Positions 36,931 through 48,059 are shown, counted from the first letter of the stretch. The stretch: 64,000 bases of DNA from Trebonia sp963759545 (GCA_963759545.1 CAVXAB010000006.1:186001-250000); one strand, 5' to 3'. Made by a program: numbers and translations. Notes: a model not told the origin generated them from the sequence alone.

Positions 36931-39900
36931 TTACTTGACCGTGTACGAATATGGGAGGGCCTCCAGCTGGCTGCCCGACAGGAACTGCAGCGAGTCAACG
37001 AAGTCGTCGACGTAGAGGATCCCGCTTACCACCGTCCCGCTTGGCGCGGACGGCGTCACCGTCAGGCTGATCGTGCGCGTCTGGCCCGGGTTCACGATGA
37101 ACAGGTTGTAGGACGCGGACGCGGCGAGCGGTGACACCGCGAACCGCCAGAAGTCGCCGGTCGCCGGGGTCGCCGACGTGTCGAACTGCTGCGTTATCGC
37201 GGACATGGAGGTCGTCACGGTCGCGGCCGCGGCGCCGCCCGCCGGGTAAGGCCCGATCTCAGACGGCACGGCGAACCACAGTCCCTGGGTGACCGGCGTG
37301 CGGGCGTTGCCGAACGGGTAGGAGGCGCTGGCCGTAAGCCCTGAGGAGCTTGCCTCGTCGGGGTCGCCTGGGAACGGCGCGAAGTCGAACATGACCGGAA
37401 CGGCCGAGGACGCCGACGCGGACACGCTGTGCGTCATCGTCGGCACGATCCACTCGGGCGGGTTCACCGTCGCGGGGATCGGCAGCTTCAGGCCCTCGAC
37501 CTGGTCCTGCGGCTGCAGCAGGTACGACTGCAGCGAGGTCAGCCGAGGGTCGAGGAAGACGTCCTCCGCCGCCGCCCCGGTGTTGTGCACCGTGACCTGG
37601 TACGTGACCGTCTTACCGCGCGTGAGCGAGACCGAGGGCGAGTCGGGCAGCGTCCCCCGGCTGGACGACACGGCGTTGAACCGGACCTGCCCGGTGAACG
37701 GGTCGGAAAGCTCGTTGCCTGGCACGGGCGAGGTGAAGTCGATGATCAGCGTCCACACGCCGGGGATCGGGTTGGACGTATACAGCGACAGCTGCCGCCT
37801 GGGCGACTCCACCGGTACGCCGCTGCTGTTGAACCCGGTCGTGAGGTAACTCGACCCGTACCCCATCGTCTCGCCGCCCGGCGCGACCAGGTACCCGCTG
37901 ACCTCGTTGGCCGGGTCGTTGGCGAGCACCACGTCGACGTCGAGGTCGCGCAGCAGGACGGGCAGGTTGGACGGCACCGTGAAGGAGTAGGCGGTGACCT
38001 GCCCCTCGCCTGGTGCGCGCCCGTTGCCGCCGGACAGCACCCCGCTGAACTTCCCGGTCACGCCGAGCCCCGTCTGTACCTGGCCGCGCACCGTGACCGG
38101 CACGCTGACCGGGCCCCCGGCGGGGCCAGCAGCGCCAGCAGAACCAGCAGGGCCTGCTGCTCCGGCGGGGCCGGCGGCGAAGACGACGGACCCGCTCGAG
38201 TCGCCCGCCCCGGCGGGCACCCGGGCGGACACGTGCACCACACCAGACGCCCCTGGCGCGAGGACGAGCTTCGACGGGGACACGGTGCCGAACGACTGCG
38301 CTTGCGACACCGACGCGCCGAAGTGCACCGTCCCCGCCGTTCCTCCGGTCTTGGCGGCATTGCTGAAGATCACCGCCGTCCAGGTGCCCGCCGCTGGGTG
38401 CAGCACCTGGGCGCTGCCGTACCCGCCGACGCCTTGCGGCAGCGAGTGCGCGGCGAGCTTGCCCGCGGGATCCACCAGGATGACCCGTACCCTGGCGTTC
38501 AGGTTTCCGGTGGTGGACACGCTTGTCGGCCAGGCGATGGACGCGTTCAGCAGGGCCTGGCCGCGCGGCACGGTGAACTTCACCGTCCCGAAGTTGGACG
38601 CGGCACCCGCCCAGTTCGTGAAGTGCGGGCTCTTGGCGTCGGACAGCGTGACCGTCGCCTGCTTGACCACCGACCCGCCGCTGAACCCGCGCCCGGACAC
38701 GGCCACGGTCTGCGCGGTGCGGGCCGCGTTGGTCACGGTGACCGACCACGAAGCCGTCGCGCCCGGCTTGCCCACGTAGTTGAGCTGGTTCGACGAGAGC
38801 TTCAGGGTCGGCGCCGCGGGGGCGTGGCCGGGCAGCCAGGAGGCGAGTTCCACGGCCCTGAGGCTGTTCAGCAGCCCGGTGCCCTGCTCGGTCGCTGGCG
38901 CGCCGAGGTCGGTCGCGGTGGACAGGAGGATCTGCTTGACCGCGGCCGGGCTCGGCAGCGACCCGTGCATGCGCCTTCGCGTACGCCTGGATGACCAGCG
39001 CGGCCGCGCCGGCGACGAACGGCGCGGACTGGCTCGTCCCGCCGCTTTCCTCCACGGGCGACGGCTGGCCGAGGAAGTTGACGCAGGACGAGTAGCGCGC
39101 AACCTGCGGCGTGCACGAGGCGAATGACAAGTCGCCTGGCGCGACCAGGTCGAGTGTCCTGCCGTCCTGGGTGTAGCCGCCGGACGACAACGAGCTGATG
39201 TTGTCGCTCTCCCAGCCCTTGGGCGCGAACTGGTCCGCCCCCGCGTAGTTGGTCTGCGCGTAGAACTGGAAGTCGGTCGACCCCCCGACGGAGATCACGT
39301 GCGGGTCGGAAGCGGGGGAGCCGATCGTGTTGAACGGGCCCGCGTCACCGGAAGCCACGACGACCGTCGTCCCGGCCCGCACCGCCATGTCGTTGAACCG
39401 CTTGACGGCGTCCAGTGAGGTGACGTCGGGGAAGGGGTTCGAGCCGAACGACTCGTTGAGCACGTTCACGTGGTCCACGTTGACCGCGTAGTCGATGGCC
39501 TGCAGGAACCCGGAGGTCGAGGAGACGTTGGCGTGGCTGAACACCTTCAGCGCGACGAGCGAGACCCCCGGCGCCGTGCCCTCGATCCTGATGCGACAGG
39601 GCGAGGCGGGCGCCTGCGCGCCGAACCCGGACACGTCGTAGACCGGCGACCCCTGCCCGGCGATCGCGTTGGCGTCAAGGAACGCCTCGCCGCCCTCCGT
39701 CGGCGCGCTCGTACCGTCGCCGCTGAAGTCCTTGTAATCGCTGATCACCGGCTCGCGGCCGCGCATCAGGTTGCCGTTGGCGGTGTCGATACCGTCGGCG
39801 AGGAACGCGACCTTCACGCCCGCCCCGGTGAAGCCGAGCGACCGCGCGGTCTTCGCGCCGTTGACCGCCCCGTCGGTGCCGGTCAGGGCCAGACCCTCGG

Positions 39901-40494
39901 GCGAAAGCCGCGGCGTGGCCGAGCATGCGCCTGGCGGTGCCTTCACCGCGGCGGCCTGCGCCGCGGGGCTCCTCGCCGCGCTGCTCGTCACCACGGGGCC
40001 CGCCGGCGACATCGCCGGGGCCGGGCCCACGATCGGGCTGTCCGGTATCACCGACGCGACGCCAGGGTTGCTGGTGATCGCGCCGAGCGACGAGGCGGGC
40101 ACACGGGCCGAGATCGCGTCCACCAGCCGGTAGCCGTGCACGTCGGTCGCGCCGAGCGCCTGAAGCTGCCCCACGTAGGGTGCCTGCGCCGCCTGGATAA
40201 GAGCAGTTCGCTTGTCAGAACGGATTCGGCTTCCTGCGTCGGCCCACTGGTTCCTCAGGAAGATGATGACGGGCTGGGTGCCGCTCCCGCCCGCCCGAGT
40301 GATCTTCCCGGTGACCGGGCCGTCCGGGGCGGACCGCCCGGGCGCGACGGACGCGCCGTGCCGCCCGCCCCTGTGCCGCTCACCACGGTGGCCGCCGCTG
40401 GCCCGGCCCCCGCCGAGGCCGCGGTGACCGCGAGCGCCGAACACACGCCGGCCGATACCAGCGCAGCCGAGATGACTCTTCCGTTGCCTCGCAT
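36931..40494 (-). CDS. Secreted S8/S53-type serine peptidase with sedolisin-like catalytic set (frame changes near 40360 and 38980)
   Basis: A large exported protein of about 1185 residues. Signal peptide MRGNGRVISAALVSAGVCSALAVTAASA, propeptide-like region, then a subtilisin-fold domain. VAFLADGIDT takes the place of the Asp region. At the usual catalytic His position stands Glu in TEGGEAFLDANAIAGQG (E-x3-D). VVASGDAGPFNTIGSPA has the SGDxG of sedolisins. The nucleophile is in GGTSQSAPFVAGAAALV. About 600 residues of beta-rich, Fn3-like sequence follow, including a short collagen-like (GPAGAA) run. The stop is TAA 36931-36933. Substrate unknown; expected to be extracellular. Confidence 0.87.
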
Positions 40495-40618
40495 CCAGTC
40501 CTGCCCCCGTTGCTGCCGTCGAGAGGTTGCGCGGCCGCGTGACGGCGCCTGCCCTCGTCGTCACGCAACGCATCAGGAGGCAGACTACGGGTAACAATGC
40601 GTAATGCCCGGAAAGCAC

Positions 40619-40656
40619 GCCGGCCTGAGCTGGATAACTTCCCAGCTCAGGCCGGC
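40619..40656 (-). terminator. Strong hairpin terminator after the C26 amidotransferase gene
   Basis: Arms 40619-40633 (GCCGGCCTGAGCTGG) and 40642-40656 are a perfect 15-bp inverted repeat around an 8-nt loop, starting 18 nt beyond the stop of the minus-strand gene at 40675. It separates that gene from the secreted peptidase on the same strand. Confidence 0.85.
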
Positions 40657-40674
40657 AATGGACCGGTATGGCCC

Positions 40675-41436
40675 TTACGCCCCAGCAAGCAGCGGCGGGA
40701 GGGACGAAGCCACCGTTCGTTCGGAATAATGCATCTCCGCCGCCGCGATGAGCGCGCCGAAGAGCCGAGGGTCATCGCCCTGCTCCGGATGCCACTGCAC
40801 GCCCACGAGGAACTCGCCTTGTGTGGTGGACTCGATCGCCTCGACGATCCCGTCGTCGGCCCAGGCCACCGCGGTGAGGCCGGCGCCGACCAGGTCCACC
40901 GCCTGGTGATGGTGCGTCGGTACCTCGAAGAACTCGCCGCCGGGGAGGATGGACGCGACGATCGTGCCGCTCGTGACGCGCACCTTGTGCGTGCCGAACC
41001 CGCGGGAGGGGCCGCTGTGCTCCTCGTGGCCTACCAGGTCGGGAACGTGCTGGTGCAGTGTGCCGCCGCAGGCGACGTTGAGCATCTGGGCGCCGCGGCA
41101 GATGCCAAGCAGGGGTACACCCTGCCTGACCGCGGCCTCGGCGACCGCCAGCTCCCAGGAGTCCCTGTCGGGCGCGTTGACATCGGTCTTCTCGTGCTTG
41201 ATCGCACCATAGATCGCCGGGTTGATGTCGCCCCCGCCGGCGATGACAATGCCGTCAAGGACGGCTACAGTGGCTTCAGCCTCGGACACGTCCCCACCCG
41301 GCGGGAGCAGAACCGGACGGCCCCCGTTGTTCCTGATGGACTTCACGTATGTCCATGGCAGCAGGGCACCCTCCTCCGACCAGCCACGCCAGTTGGCGTT
41401 CGTGTGGTACGTGGTGATGCCTATAGTCGGCGCCAT
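40675..41436 (-). CDS. Class I glutamine amidotransferase-like hydrolase (peptidase C26, PuuD-like)
   Basis: 253 residues. It starts MAPTIGITTYHTNANW and has GGGDINPAIYG, the nucleophile motif LLGICRGAQMLNVACGG (Cys), a gamma-glutamyl-hydrolase-type substrate region (GHEEHSGPSRGFGTHKVRV) and the catalytic His-Glu in GVQWHPEQ. Members hydrolyse gamma-glutamyl-GABA or related gamma-glutamyl compounds. ATG 41436 fits the conserved start; the frame is open further upstream but without family sequence. Its own terminator lies at 40619-40656, so it is probably monocistronic. Confidence 0.9.
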   Translation of the reverse strand: MAPTIGITTYHTNANWRGWSEEGALLPWTYVKSIRNNGGRPVLLPPGGDVSEAEATVAVLDGIVIAGGGDINPAIYGAIKHEKTDVNAPDRDSWELAVAEAAVRQGVPLLGICRGAQMLNVACGGTLHQHVPDLVGHEEHSGPSRGFGTHKVRVTSGTIVASILPGGEFFEVPTHHHQAVDLVGAGLTAVAWADDGIVEAIESTTQGEFLVGVQWHPEQGDDPRLFGALIAAAEMHYSERTVASSLPPLLAGA

Positions 41437-41767
41437 TTGTCCCCTTCGTGGTGAATAAAGCGCACCGATCCGCCTTCTTTTTCCCCATGGCCGACCCGGG
41501 AGGTGACTCCCCGGAACCTCCGCGCGTGCGGCCAGTCGATTGGGGAAGGCGAGCGAGTTGCCGAAAACAGAGGTTACTAGCGTTGCGCCCGCCATTGCTG
41601 CCGATCACGGATACTACTGTCCGTAACCGACGTTATGAGAACGCCAAACCCGCCCCAAAAGTTCCCATATGGCACCTGTGGCACCGGTCGAGCTTCTCCC
41701 TGGTAAACCGACATACGTCACTCTGCTCGCCAGCGCAACAGTAGTGACGTAGCGTAGCGCGGTAAGG
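41437..41767. other. 331-bp intergenic region
   Basis: Between the amidotransferase start and the FUSC stop. It is AT-richer in the middle (about 41560-41690), probably the amidotransferase promoter. An 8-bp inverted repeat ACGTCACT/AGTGACGT (41715-41722, 41743-41750) lies 18 nt past the FUSC stop and may be its terminator. No gene recognised. Confidence 0.5.
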
Positions 41768-44043
41768 CTACCGCCACCAGGGACGTCGGCGGATTTCCGC
41801 GACACGCAGCGCCGGCTCGCTTACCGTCTGGGCGCTCTTGCTCAGGTGGTGCAGGTGCTCCTGGACCCAGAGCAGGTGCGGGTGCGGCAGCTGGTGCGCG
41901 GGCGCGATGACCTCTTCCGCCCCTGCCCCCGCGTCGGCGCCGCCTGGCTTGTTCCTGGGCAGGGCCGCGCTGAGTACTGGGGGCGGCGGCACCGGGGCGA
42001 GCCTGCCGGGTACCGGCCTGCTTACCTCGTCGGCGACCGCATCGTAGAAGCCGGCTAGCTCCGCCGTGACCGACCGAAGCCCGACGCAGGCGGGCGCGCC
42101 CGCGTACTCGTCGGAGCCGGCGAGCGGCAGGCACGCGCCGCCGAAGTCACCCTCCTCCACCGGTGCCGCCGTCCGCAGCCCGGCCAGGCTGTACGCGGTC
42201 AGCCGGAGCCTGGAAGCCGCGTTGAGCAGCGTCCACAGGTCTTCCTTGCGCATCCGCTTGCTGCCCTGCTCGGTGAGGAATCCGCGCATGGCGTCGTCAA
42301 GCCGGATGGCGGCGCTCGCGGCGGCGAGCGCCGCGCTCGGCGGCACCATCAGCTCGCTGAGCGCCCACTCCACGGCCTGCGTCAGGTACGCCGCGCCGCG
42401 GCGGAAGGCGTCGCCGAGGTCATCGCCGACCACCGCGGACACGCCGCGCGGCCAGAACAGGACGCCGACCACCAGGCTAACGGCACAGCCGATCCCCACG
42501 TCCTCGATCCGCAGCAGCCCGACCGTCCAGCCCACCGGGACGAGCAGGTTGAACAGGACCACGATCGTCACGGTGAACGCCGCCTGCCCGACGGCGAACG
42601 GCGTGGTACCAGGCGCGTACGCGGCGACGAGCACGGCCACGGGGAACACCGCCCACAGGGCGTTGGGATTGGTCCCGATCCCGACGAGCAGGGCCCCGCC
42701 GAGCACGAACCCGATCACGGTACCCGCGAGGCCGCGCCACGCCGTCGCCCCGGTCGAGGCGGCGCTCGTGCGCAGCACCGAGAGCGTGCCGAGCACCACC
42801 CAGAACCCGTGCTGCACCCCGGAAAGGTCCGCGACGGCGACGGCGGCCGCGAGGGCCACCGCGGCGCGCAGCGAGTTGAGGAACCAGACGGAACGGAACG
42901 TCGCGTGCCGCCTGACCAGCGCGACGGCGCCCGCGAGGCCGGTGAGCCCGCTCGTCGTGACGAGCGTCTCGACCGTTGTCTCGAAGCTGGCGCGGCGGCT
43001 CGCGATCAGCGCGTCGGCGGCGGCGCCCCGCGCGATCACCGCGATCCCTTGCGCGTGCACCGCCTGGGCCGCCGCGAGCCGGGAGTCGGGCTCGCCTGCC
43101 CGGCCGGACAGCTCGCTGAGGTGCGCCGCGGAGCCGGCGCGCGCCGTCTCAAGCGCGGCGAAGTCCGGTTCGGCCGCCTGCCCGGCGAGCAGCGCGCGCG
43201 TGTCGTCAAAAAGCCCGGCGGCGGTGCGCGAGCAGCGCGCGGTCGGCGGCGCAGCCCTTGGTGAGGTCGATGTGCCCGTCGAACGCGTCGCTCGCCTGCG
43301 TCGCGCCCCACTCAAGCATCTGCACGAGCCTGGACAGCGCCTGGTCAGAGACGGCCAGCCCGGTCGGGCGGAACGGCGCGGCGGTGAACGCGGTCAGCAG
43401 CCGCTCCTTCGCGGCCCGCATCGCGTCCGGCTTGGTCGTCTCGCCGCCCGCGGCGGCGCGCACCCGCGCCGGCCAGTTCCCCGGCCAGGTCCGCGGCCGC
43501 CGCGCGCAGCCGGCTGCCAGGAGCGTGCGGTGACAGCAGCAGCACGGCGATCGTCGCGGCGGCCGACGCCAGCCACCAGCCCTCGAGGCGGCTCGGGATG
43601 GTGGCGGCGCCGCCGGCCGAGGCGACGGGGAGCACGTAGGCGAGCATGGCGGCGGTGGTCCCTGAGGCGGCGTTCGGGCCGCCGATCCCGGCGAAGAAGA
43701 TCGCGAACGCGACGGGGACCGTTACCACCGCCGCGAGCCAGGTGGTCCCGCTGACCAGCGTGCCGATGATCAGCGCCACGCTGCCGGCGACGGCAAGACC
43801 CGCGTGCGCGGCGAGCTTGTCCCGCCTGCTGCCGCCGAAGCTGGCGAAGATCAGCGTCCCGAACCCGCCGAACGTCGCGAAAAGCGCCATCTGCGGGTCC
43901 GCGACCACCTTGAAGGTGATCGCGAAGAGTGAGGGAATGACCACCGTCGCCCGGACGGCCCGCATCGCGGCAGGCACGCTCCAGACAGGCTTCCACCCTG
44001 GTGAGTCGATCGCTCGCTTGAGAAGCGACTTCTCAGCCGGCAT
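41768..44043 (-). CDS. FUSC-family (aromatic acid exporter-like) membrane protein (frame changes near 43475 and 43225)
   Basis: About 755 residues. Two membrane blocks frame a cytoplasmic domain: an N-terminal block from VVIPSLFAITFKVVADPQMALFATFGGFGTLIFASFGG, and a C-terminal FUSC_2-like block (LRAAVALAAAVAVADLSGVQHGFWVVLGTLSVLRTSAASTG, GTVIGFVLGGALLVGIGTNP). The layout matches FUSC/AaeB proteins, which export aromatic acids. The middle is read in a third frame (AAKERLLTAFTAAPFRPTGLAVSDQALSRLVQMLEW). Two indels restore one protein. Substrate unknown. Confidence 0.83.
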
Positions 44044-44165
44044 GTGCTGCCTCCTCGAGGGCAGGCCCCGTCCCGTTCCACCGTAGCTGCGCCATGCGCA
44101 AGAGCCTAAGTAACAGACGTGGTGCGTAGCCAGACCTTTAACCGGGCGTTTACCGTCGCCGCCGG

Positions 44166-45531
44166 CTACGACTCGTCAGGACTTGGGAACTCAAGCTCGA
44201 CCGTCAGCCCCCCGCCAGGGGTATCGGCGAGCCTGATGGTTCCGCCGTTGGCGGTGACGAGCCGGTGCACGATGGCGAGGCCGAGCCCGGTGCCGTTCTG
44301 GCTGCCGGTGGTGTACCGCAGGAAGGCCCGGGACCGCTCCTGCGGCGTCATGCCCGGGCCGTCGTCGGCGACGGTCAGCATGGTGCCCGCGTCCGACCTC
44401 GCGACCGAGACACGCACGGTGCCGCAACCGTCGCCGATGGCCTCGATCGCGTTGTCGAGCAGGTTGTCGAGGATCTGCTCCAGGTGCCCGGCGCCAAGGG
44501 CGACCAGGGGGGCAGGTGCGGACGGCGCCTCGGCAAGCAGCTTGATCCCGTTGCCGTCCGCCACTGGCTGCCACGCCGCGACCCGCTCGCTCACCGTGTC
44601 CATGACGTCGATCTGCTCAAGCTGCTCGGTGACGGCCTCGGCGCGGGCGGTGGCGAGCAGGCCGTCGACCAGCCGGGACAGCCGGGCGATCTCTTCCTGC
44701 GCCCCGGCCAGCTCGGCGGCCGCGGCAGGCGCGGAGTCCGCGGCGAGCAGGTCAAGGCGGAGCCGCAGCGCGGTCAGCGGGGTGCGGAGCTGGTGCGAGG
44801 CGTCGGCGAGCATCGCCCGGTGCCCGTGCACCAGGGCCTCGAGGCGGCCGGCCATCATGTTGAACGTGGCCGCCATCCGGCGCAGCTCAGGCGGCCCGTT
44901 CCCTGGCTTGGCGCGGACCGCGAGGTTCCCGTCGGCGATCTTGCGCGCGGCCGTGTCCAGCCTGCGCGAGTGGCCTGCTGACCCAGCGGGCGAAGAAGAT
45001 GGCGATGAGCACCGCGGCGGCCATCGCGGCGCCGCTGAGCCCGACCAGGTACAGCCACAGGTTCGCGATGTTCCTGTTCAGTGGCCCGGTGGGCCGTTCG
45101 AGCACCACGGTGCCGATCGCGGTACCGCTGAGCTTGCCGTCATCCCACACGGTCTGCACGGCGATGACCCGGCTGCTCGTCAGCTCGGTGGTGGGGTCGT
45201 TCTGCAACGTGGACTGCGCGACGAGCTGACGCCAGGCAGGGTCGAGCGGAAGCCCCTGGGAGACGATGACACTGCCGCGAGAGTTGAGCAGGAGCAGCTC
45301 ATCACCCTGGCGGGCAGCCGTCACGAGCGCCGCGGTCAGCGCGGGGTCGTCGGTGACGTGGTCGCCGAGCCGCGCCTCCGCGATGCCGGCGATCGAGGCG
45401 GCGCTGCGCGCGGTGTCTTCGACGAACGAGTCACGCTCGTGCGCGATGGCCCCGAGCGCGAGCGGCACCACCGCCGCGACCAGGATGGCCAGCGTCAGCG
45501 CGAGCAGCGCGGCGGCGACCCGCCTGGTCAT
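44166..45531 (-). CDS. Sensor histidine kinase (frame change near 44975)
   Basis: About 453 residues. N-terminal membrane helix (AALLALTLAILVAAVVPLALGA), an extracytoplasmic sensor of about 125 residues, a second helix (LVGLSGAAMAAAVLIAIFFARWV), HAMP-like linker, then the phosphoacceptor H-box DASHQLRTPLTALRLRLD, N-box LDNLLDNAIEAI, and G-boxes VADDGPGM and GTGLGLAIVHRL. It starts 4 nt after the response-regulator stop, so they form one operon. The break near 44975 lies in the HAMP region (ARWVSRPL / IADGNLAVRAKPG). The signal is unknown. Confidence 0.92.
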
Positions 45532-45535
45532 GTTC

Positions 45536-46231
45536 TTAGTCCGCCGACAGCACCGGGCGGTCGGCCAGCCGGAAGCCGTGACCGTACACGGTCTCGATAA
45601 GCGAGGGGTCGCCGAGCTTGCGGCGCAGCGCCGCCAGGTGCACGTCGAGCACCTTCGTCGGCCCGTACCAGTGCTCGTCCCAGGCCCGCTCGACGATCTC
45701 CTGCCTGCTGATGAGCCGGCCGGGGTCGGTGGCCAGGCACTCGAGGATCGCGAACTCCTTCGGCGTCAGCGCCACCTCGGTGTCGGTCATCGTCACCTTG
45801 CGGGTGCGCAGGTCGACGGTCAGCGGCCCGTGCCGCAGCACCTCGGCCGCGCCGCCATTGCCCGCTCGCTGGCCGCGCCGCAGGACGGCGCGGATCCTGG
45901 CGAGCAGCTCGGCGAGCCCGAACGGCTTGACCAGGTAATCGTCTGCCCCCTCGTCGAGCGCGAGCACGCGGTCGGCTTCCTCACCGCGCGCGGTCACCAC
46001 GATGATCGCCGCGTCCGAGTCGGCGCGCAGCCGGCGGCAGACATCGATTCCGTCCACGTCGGGGAGCCCCAGATCGAGCAGCACAACGTCCGACGGGGGA
46101 CGTCGCAGCGCCTCGGCGCCCATGGCGACGCTGTCTGCCGTGTAACCGGCCCGCTCGAGGCCGCGAACCAGTTGCGTAGCGATGCCCGGGTCGTCCTCGA
46201 CCACGAGCACGGAAACCTGCGGTGATGTCAC
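45536..46231 (-). CDS. OmpR/PhoB-family response regulator
   Basis: 231 residues. The receiver domain has the acidic pocket VVEDDPG, phospho-Asp in VVLLDLGLPDVDG and Lys in YLVKPFGLAELLARI. The C-terminal winged helix includes LTPKEFAILECLATDPGRLISRQEIVERAW and VDVHLAALRRKLG-type motifs (LDVHLAALRRKLGDPSLIETVYGHGFRL). It is the partner of the downstream kinase. A 10-bp palindrome AGGAATTCCT at 46284-46293 in its upstream region may be an autoregulatory site. Confidence 0.95.
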   Translation of the reverse strand: MTSPQVSVLVVEDDPGIATQLVRGLERAGYTADSVAMGAEALRRPPSDVVLLDLGLPDVDGIDVCRRLRADSDAAIIVVTARGEEADRVLALDEGADDYLVKPFGLAELLARIRAVLRRGQRAGNGGAAEVLRHGPLTVDLRTRKVTMTDTEVALTPKEFAILECLATDPGRLISRQEIVERAWDEHWYGPTKVLDVHLAALRRKLGDPSLIETVYGHGFRLADRPVLSAD

Positions 46232-46360
46232 GCATACACGTTAGGCTGCCGCGCGCGTGCAACATAAATCGGTCGCCATTCTTAGGAATTCCTGAAGAAA
46301 ATCCTCAGTCTCCGCTCAGCAGGCAGCCGTTACCCATCCGTTCCGGCGCGGCAAACGTAG

Positions 46361-46393
46361 TTGACTCTCCGTTACTATCTCTATGCCTATAGC
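46361..46393 (+). promoter_or_regulatory. Possible promoter of the NlpC/P60-like gene
   Basis: TTGACT at 46361-46366 is a good -35, with AT-rich GCCTATAG at 46385-46392 as a candidate -10 (18-nt spacing to GCCTAT). A transcript starting near 46397 would reach AGGAGGGG (46399-46406) and GTG 46409 almost at once. This argues against using the TTG at 46361 as a start codon. Confidence 0.4.
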
Positions 46394-46408
46394 GACCTAG
46401 GAGGGGAG

Positions 46409-46975
46409 GTGCCGGCACTGAACGAGGTGTTCTTGCGTTATCTCGACCCTGCCTTCAGGTACGTGCGCTCTCAGGTCCCGGCTCGCGCGCGCAGCCGCGA
46501 GGACGCGCTGCGCGAGGGGCTGAACTGCGTCGCGCTGGCGCACCTGGTGACCAGGGACCTGTTCGGTTACACGCTTCCTGCCTGGTACCAGTCGCTTGAG
46601 CTGGTCCGTGACCTGGCGCACTTCGAGGCCGTTCCCGACCAGGACAGTATGCAGGCGGGGGACCTTGTCTGGCTCGGCACGGACGAACCGCACGTGAGCC
46701 TGGATGAGTTCGTGCCACGGTACGGCGGCGACGAGCTGCTGAACTTCAGCGACTTCCCCGTCAACCACGTGGCCATCTGCACCGGCGCCCGCGCCGACGG
46801 CGATCACCTGCTGCTGCACGCCAGCACCGTGGACGGCACCAACGCGCTGTGGCCGCTGCGCAAGTTCGATAACTACGCCAGGTACCGCCGGATGTACGCG
46901 ATCCGCCGGCTGAGGCAGGAGTTCAGGTACCCGGGAGACGGGCCAGCTATTCTGGCATGGTCAGGACGGGCTTGA
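46409..46975 (+). CDS. NlpC/P60-like (papain-fold) protein of unknown function
   Basis: About 188 residues from GTG 46409. The order of motifs resembles a cysteine peptidase/amidase fold: a Cys at the start of a helix (EGLNCVALAHLVTRDLFG), a GDLVWLG strand, then His in FPVNHVAICTG and a following strand HLLLHASTVDG, ending with LWPLRKFDNYARYRRMYAIRRL. I infer an NlpC/P60-type Cys-His pair; no exact family is recognised and there is no signal peptide. The start is uncertain, since the ribosome site GGAGG is only 4-5 nt away. The 3' end overlaps the converging alcohol dehydrogenase by 29 bp. Confidence 0.6.
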   Translation: MPALNEVFLRYLDPAFRYVRSQVPARARSREDALREGLNCVALAHLVTRDLFGYTLPAWYQSLELVRDLAHFEAVPDQDSMQAGDLVWLGTDEPHVSLDEFVPRYGGDELLNFSDFPVNHVAICTGARADGDHLLLHASTVDGTNALWPLRKFDNYARYRRMYAIRRLRQEFRYPGDGPAILAWSGRA

Positions 46976-48053
46976 TCACGTCGCCGCGGTGGGAGGCCTC
47001 AAGGGCCTCGTTCACCCGGTCGAGCGGGAACTTCTCGATCAGCCGGTCGTACGGGAACCGGCCCTGGGCGTTCAGCGTGATCAGCGTGTTGATCAGCGAA
47101 ACGGACCGGCCCTCGCCGCCGAGGATGCCGACGACCTTCTTTCCCCACAGGGTGGACATGTGGTCGAGCGAGAACGACGCGCCCGCAGGCGCGCCGCCGA
47201 TCAGCGCGACCGTGCCGCGCATGCCCACCGAGTCGGCGGCCTGCCGCAGCACGCTGACGTTGCCCGCGCAGTCCAGGCCGAAGTCCGCGGGTCCGCCGCA
47301 GATCTCCAGGACCGCCGCGACCGGGTCCGCGCCGGCCGACACGTCAATCGTCTCGGTCGCGCCGAGTTCGGTCGCGAGCGAGAGCCTGGAGGCCAGCCTG
47401 TCGACCGCGATGATGTGCGTCGCCGCGGTCAGCCGCGCGGCCATGATCGCGGAGAGGCCGACGGCCCCGGCACCGTAGACGACGATGGACGACCCGGGAT
47501 GAGGCCGCAGCGCGTTGAGCACCGCCCCTGCCCCGGTGGAGATCCCGCAGGCCAGCGGGCCCAAGAGCGACACGTCAGCGTCGGCGGGCACGGGCACAAG
47601 GGCGCTGGCGGCGCAGATCGAGTACGACGCGAACGACGACTGGCCGAAGAAGTGGCTGTGCAGCGGCGACCCGTCTAGCCGCCGGAGCGAGGTCGACCCG
47701 TCGCCGCGCGACCCGGCGATGACGAGCGGGCCAAGCTCCAGGCAGTACCGGGGCTGCCCCTCAAGGCAGTTCCTGCACGACCCGCACCACGGCCACCCGA
47801 TGACCACCTTGTCCCCGACGGACACGTTGGTCACGCCGTCGCCAACAGCCGCCACCACGCCTGCGCCCTCGTGCCCGAGCACGCCGGGAGCGGGAAAGGG
47901 CATGTCACCGTCCCTGGCGAGCGCGTCGGTGTGGCAGACCCCCGACGCGACGATCCGCACCAGCGCCTCACCGGGCCGTGGCCCGTCGATCTCCACCTCG
48001 GTCACCGACAGTGGCGTGAACAGCTTCTCGAAAACCGCGGCGTTGGCGCGCAT
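46947..48053 (-). CDS. Zinc-dependent alcohol dehydrogenase (aryl-alcohol type)
   Basis: 368 residues of the medium-chain MDR family: catalytic zinc site SGVCHTDALARDGD and GHEGAGVV, structural zinc cysteines in WCGSCRNCLEGQPRYC, Rossmann motif VVYGAGAVGLSAIMAARL and NAD-choosing Asp in IIAVDRLASRL. It oxidises an alcohol to an aldehyde or ketone with NAD+. It starts 6 nt after the esterase stop and is the last gene of the BVMO operon, where it would act on the alcohol freed by the esterase. Confidence 0.92.
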   Translation of the reverse strand: MRANAAVFEKLFTPLSVTEVEIDGPRPGEALVRIVASGVCHTDALARDGDMPFPAPGVLGHEGAGVVAAVGDGVTNVSVGDKVVIGWPWCGSCRNCLEGQPRYCLELGPLVIAGSRGDGSTSLRRLDGSPLHSHFFGQSSFASYSICAASALVPVPADADVSLLGPLACGISTGAGAVLNALRPHPGSSIVVYGAGAVGLSAIMAARLTAATHIIAVDRLASRLSLATELGATETIDVSAGADPVAAVLEICGGPADFGLDCAGNVSVLRQAADSVGMRGTVALIGGAPAGASFSLDHMSTLWGKKVVGILGGEGRSVSLINTLITLNAQGRFPYDRLIEKFPLDRVNEALEASHRGDVIKPVLTMPE

Positions 48054-48059
48054 CGCTAC

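Noticed and set aside
46361..46408. TTG 46361 as start of the NlpC/P60-like gene.
   Set aside because: TTGACT there is better read as a -35 element; AGGAGGGG and GTG 46409 follow.
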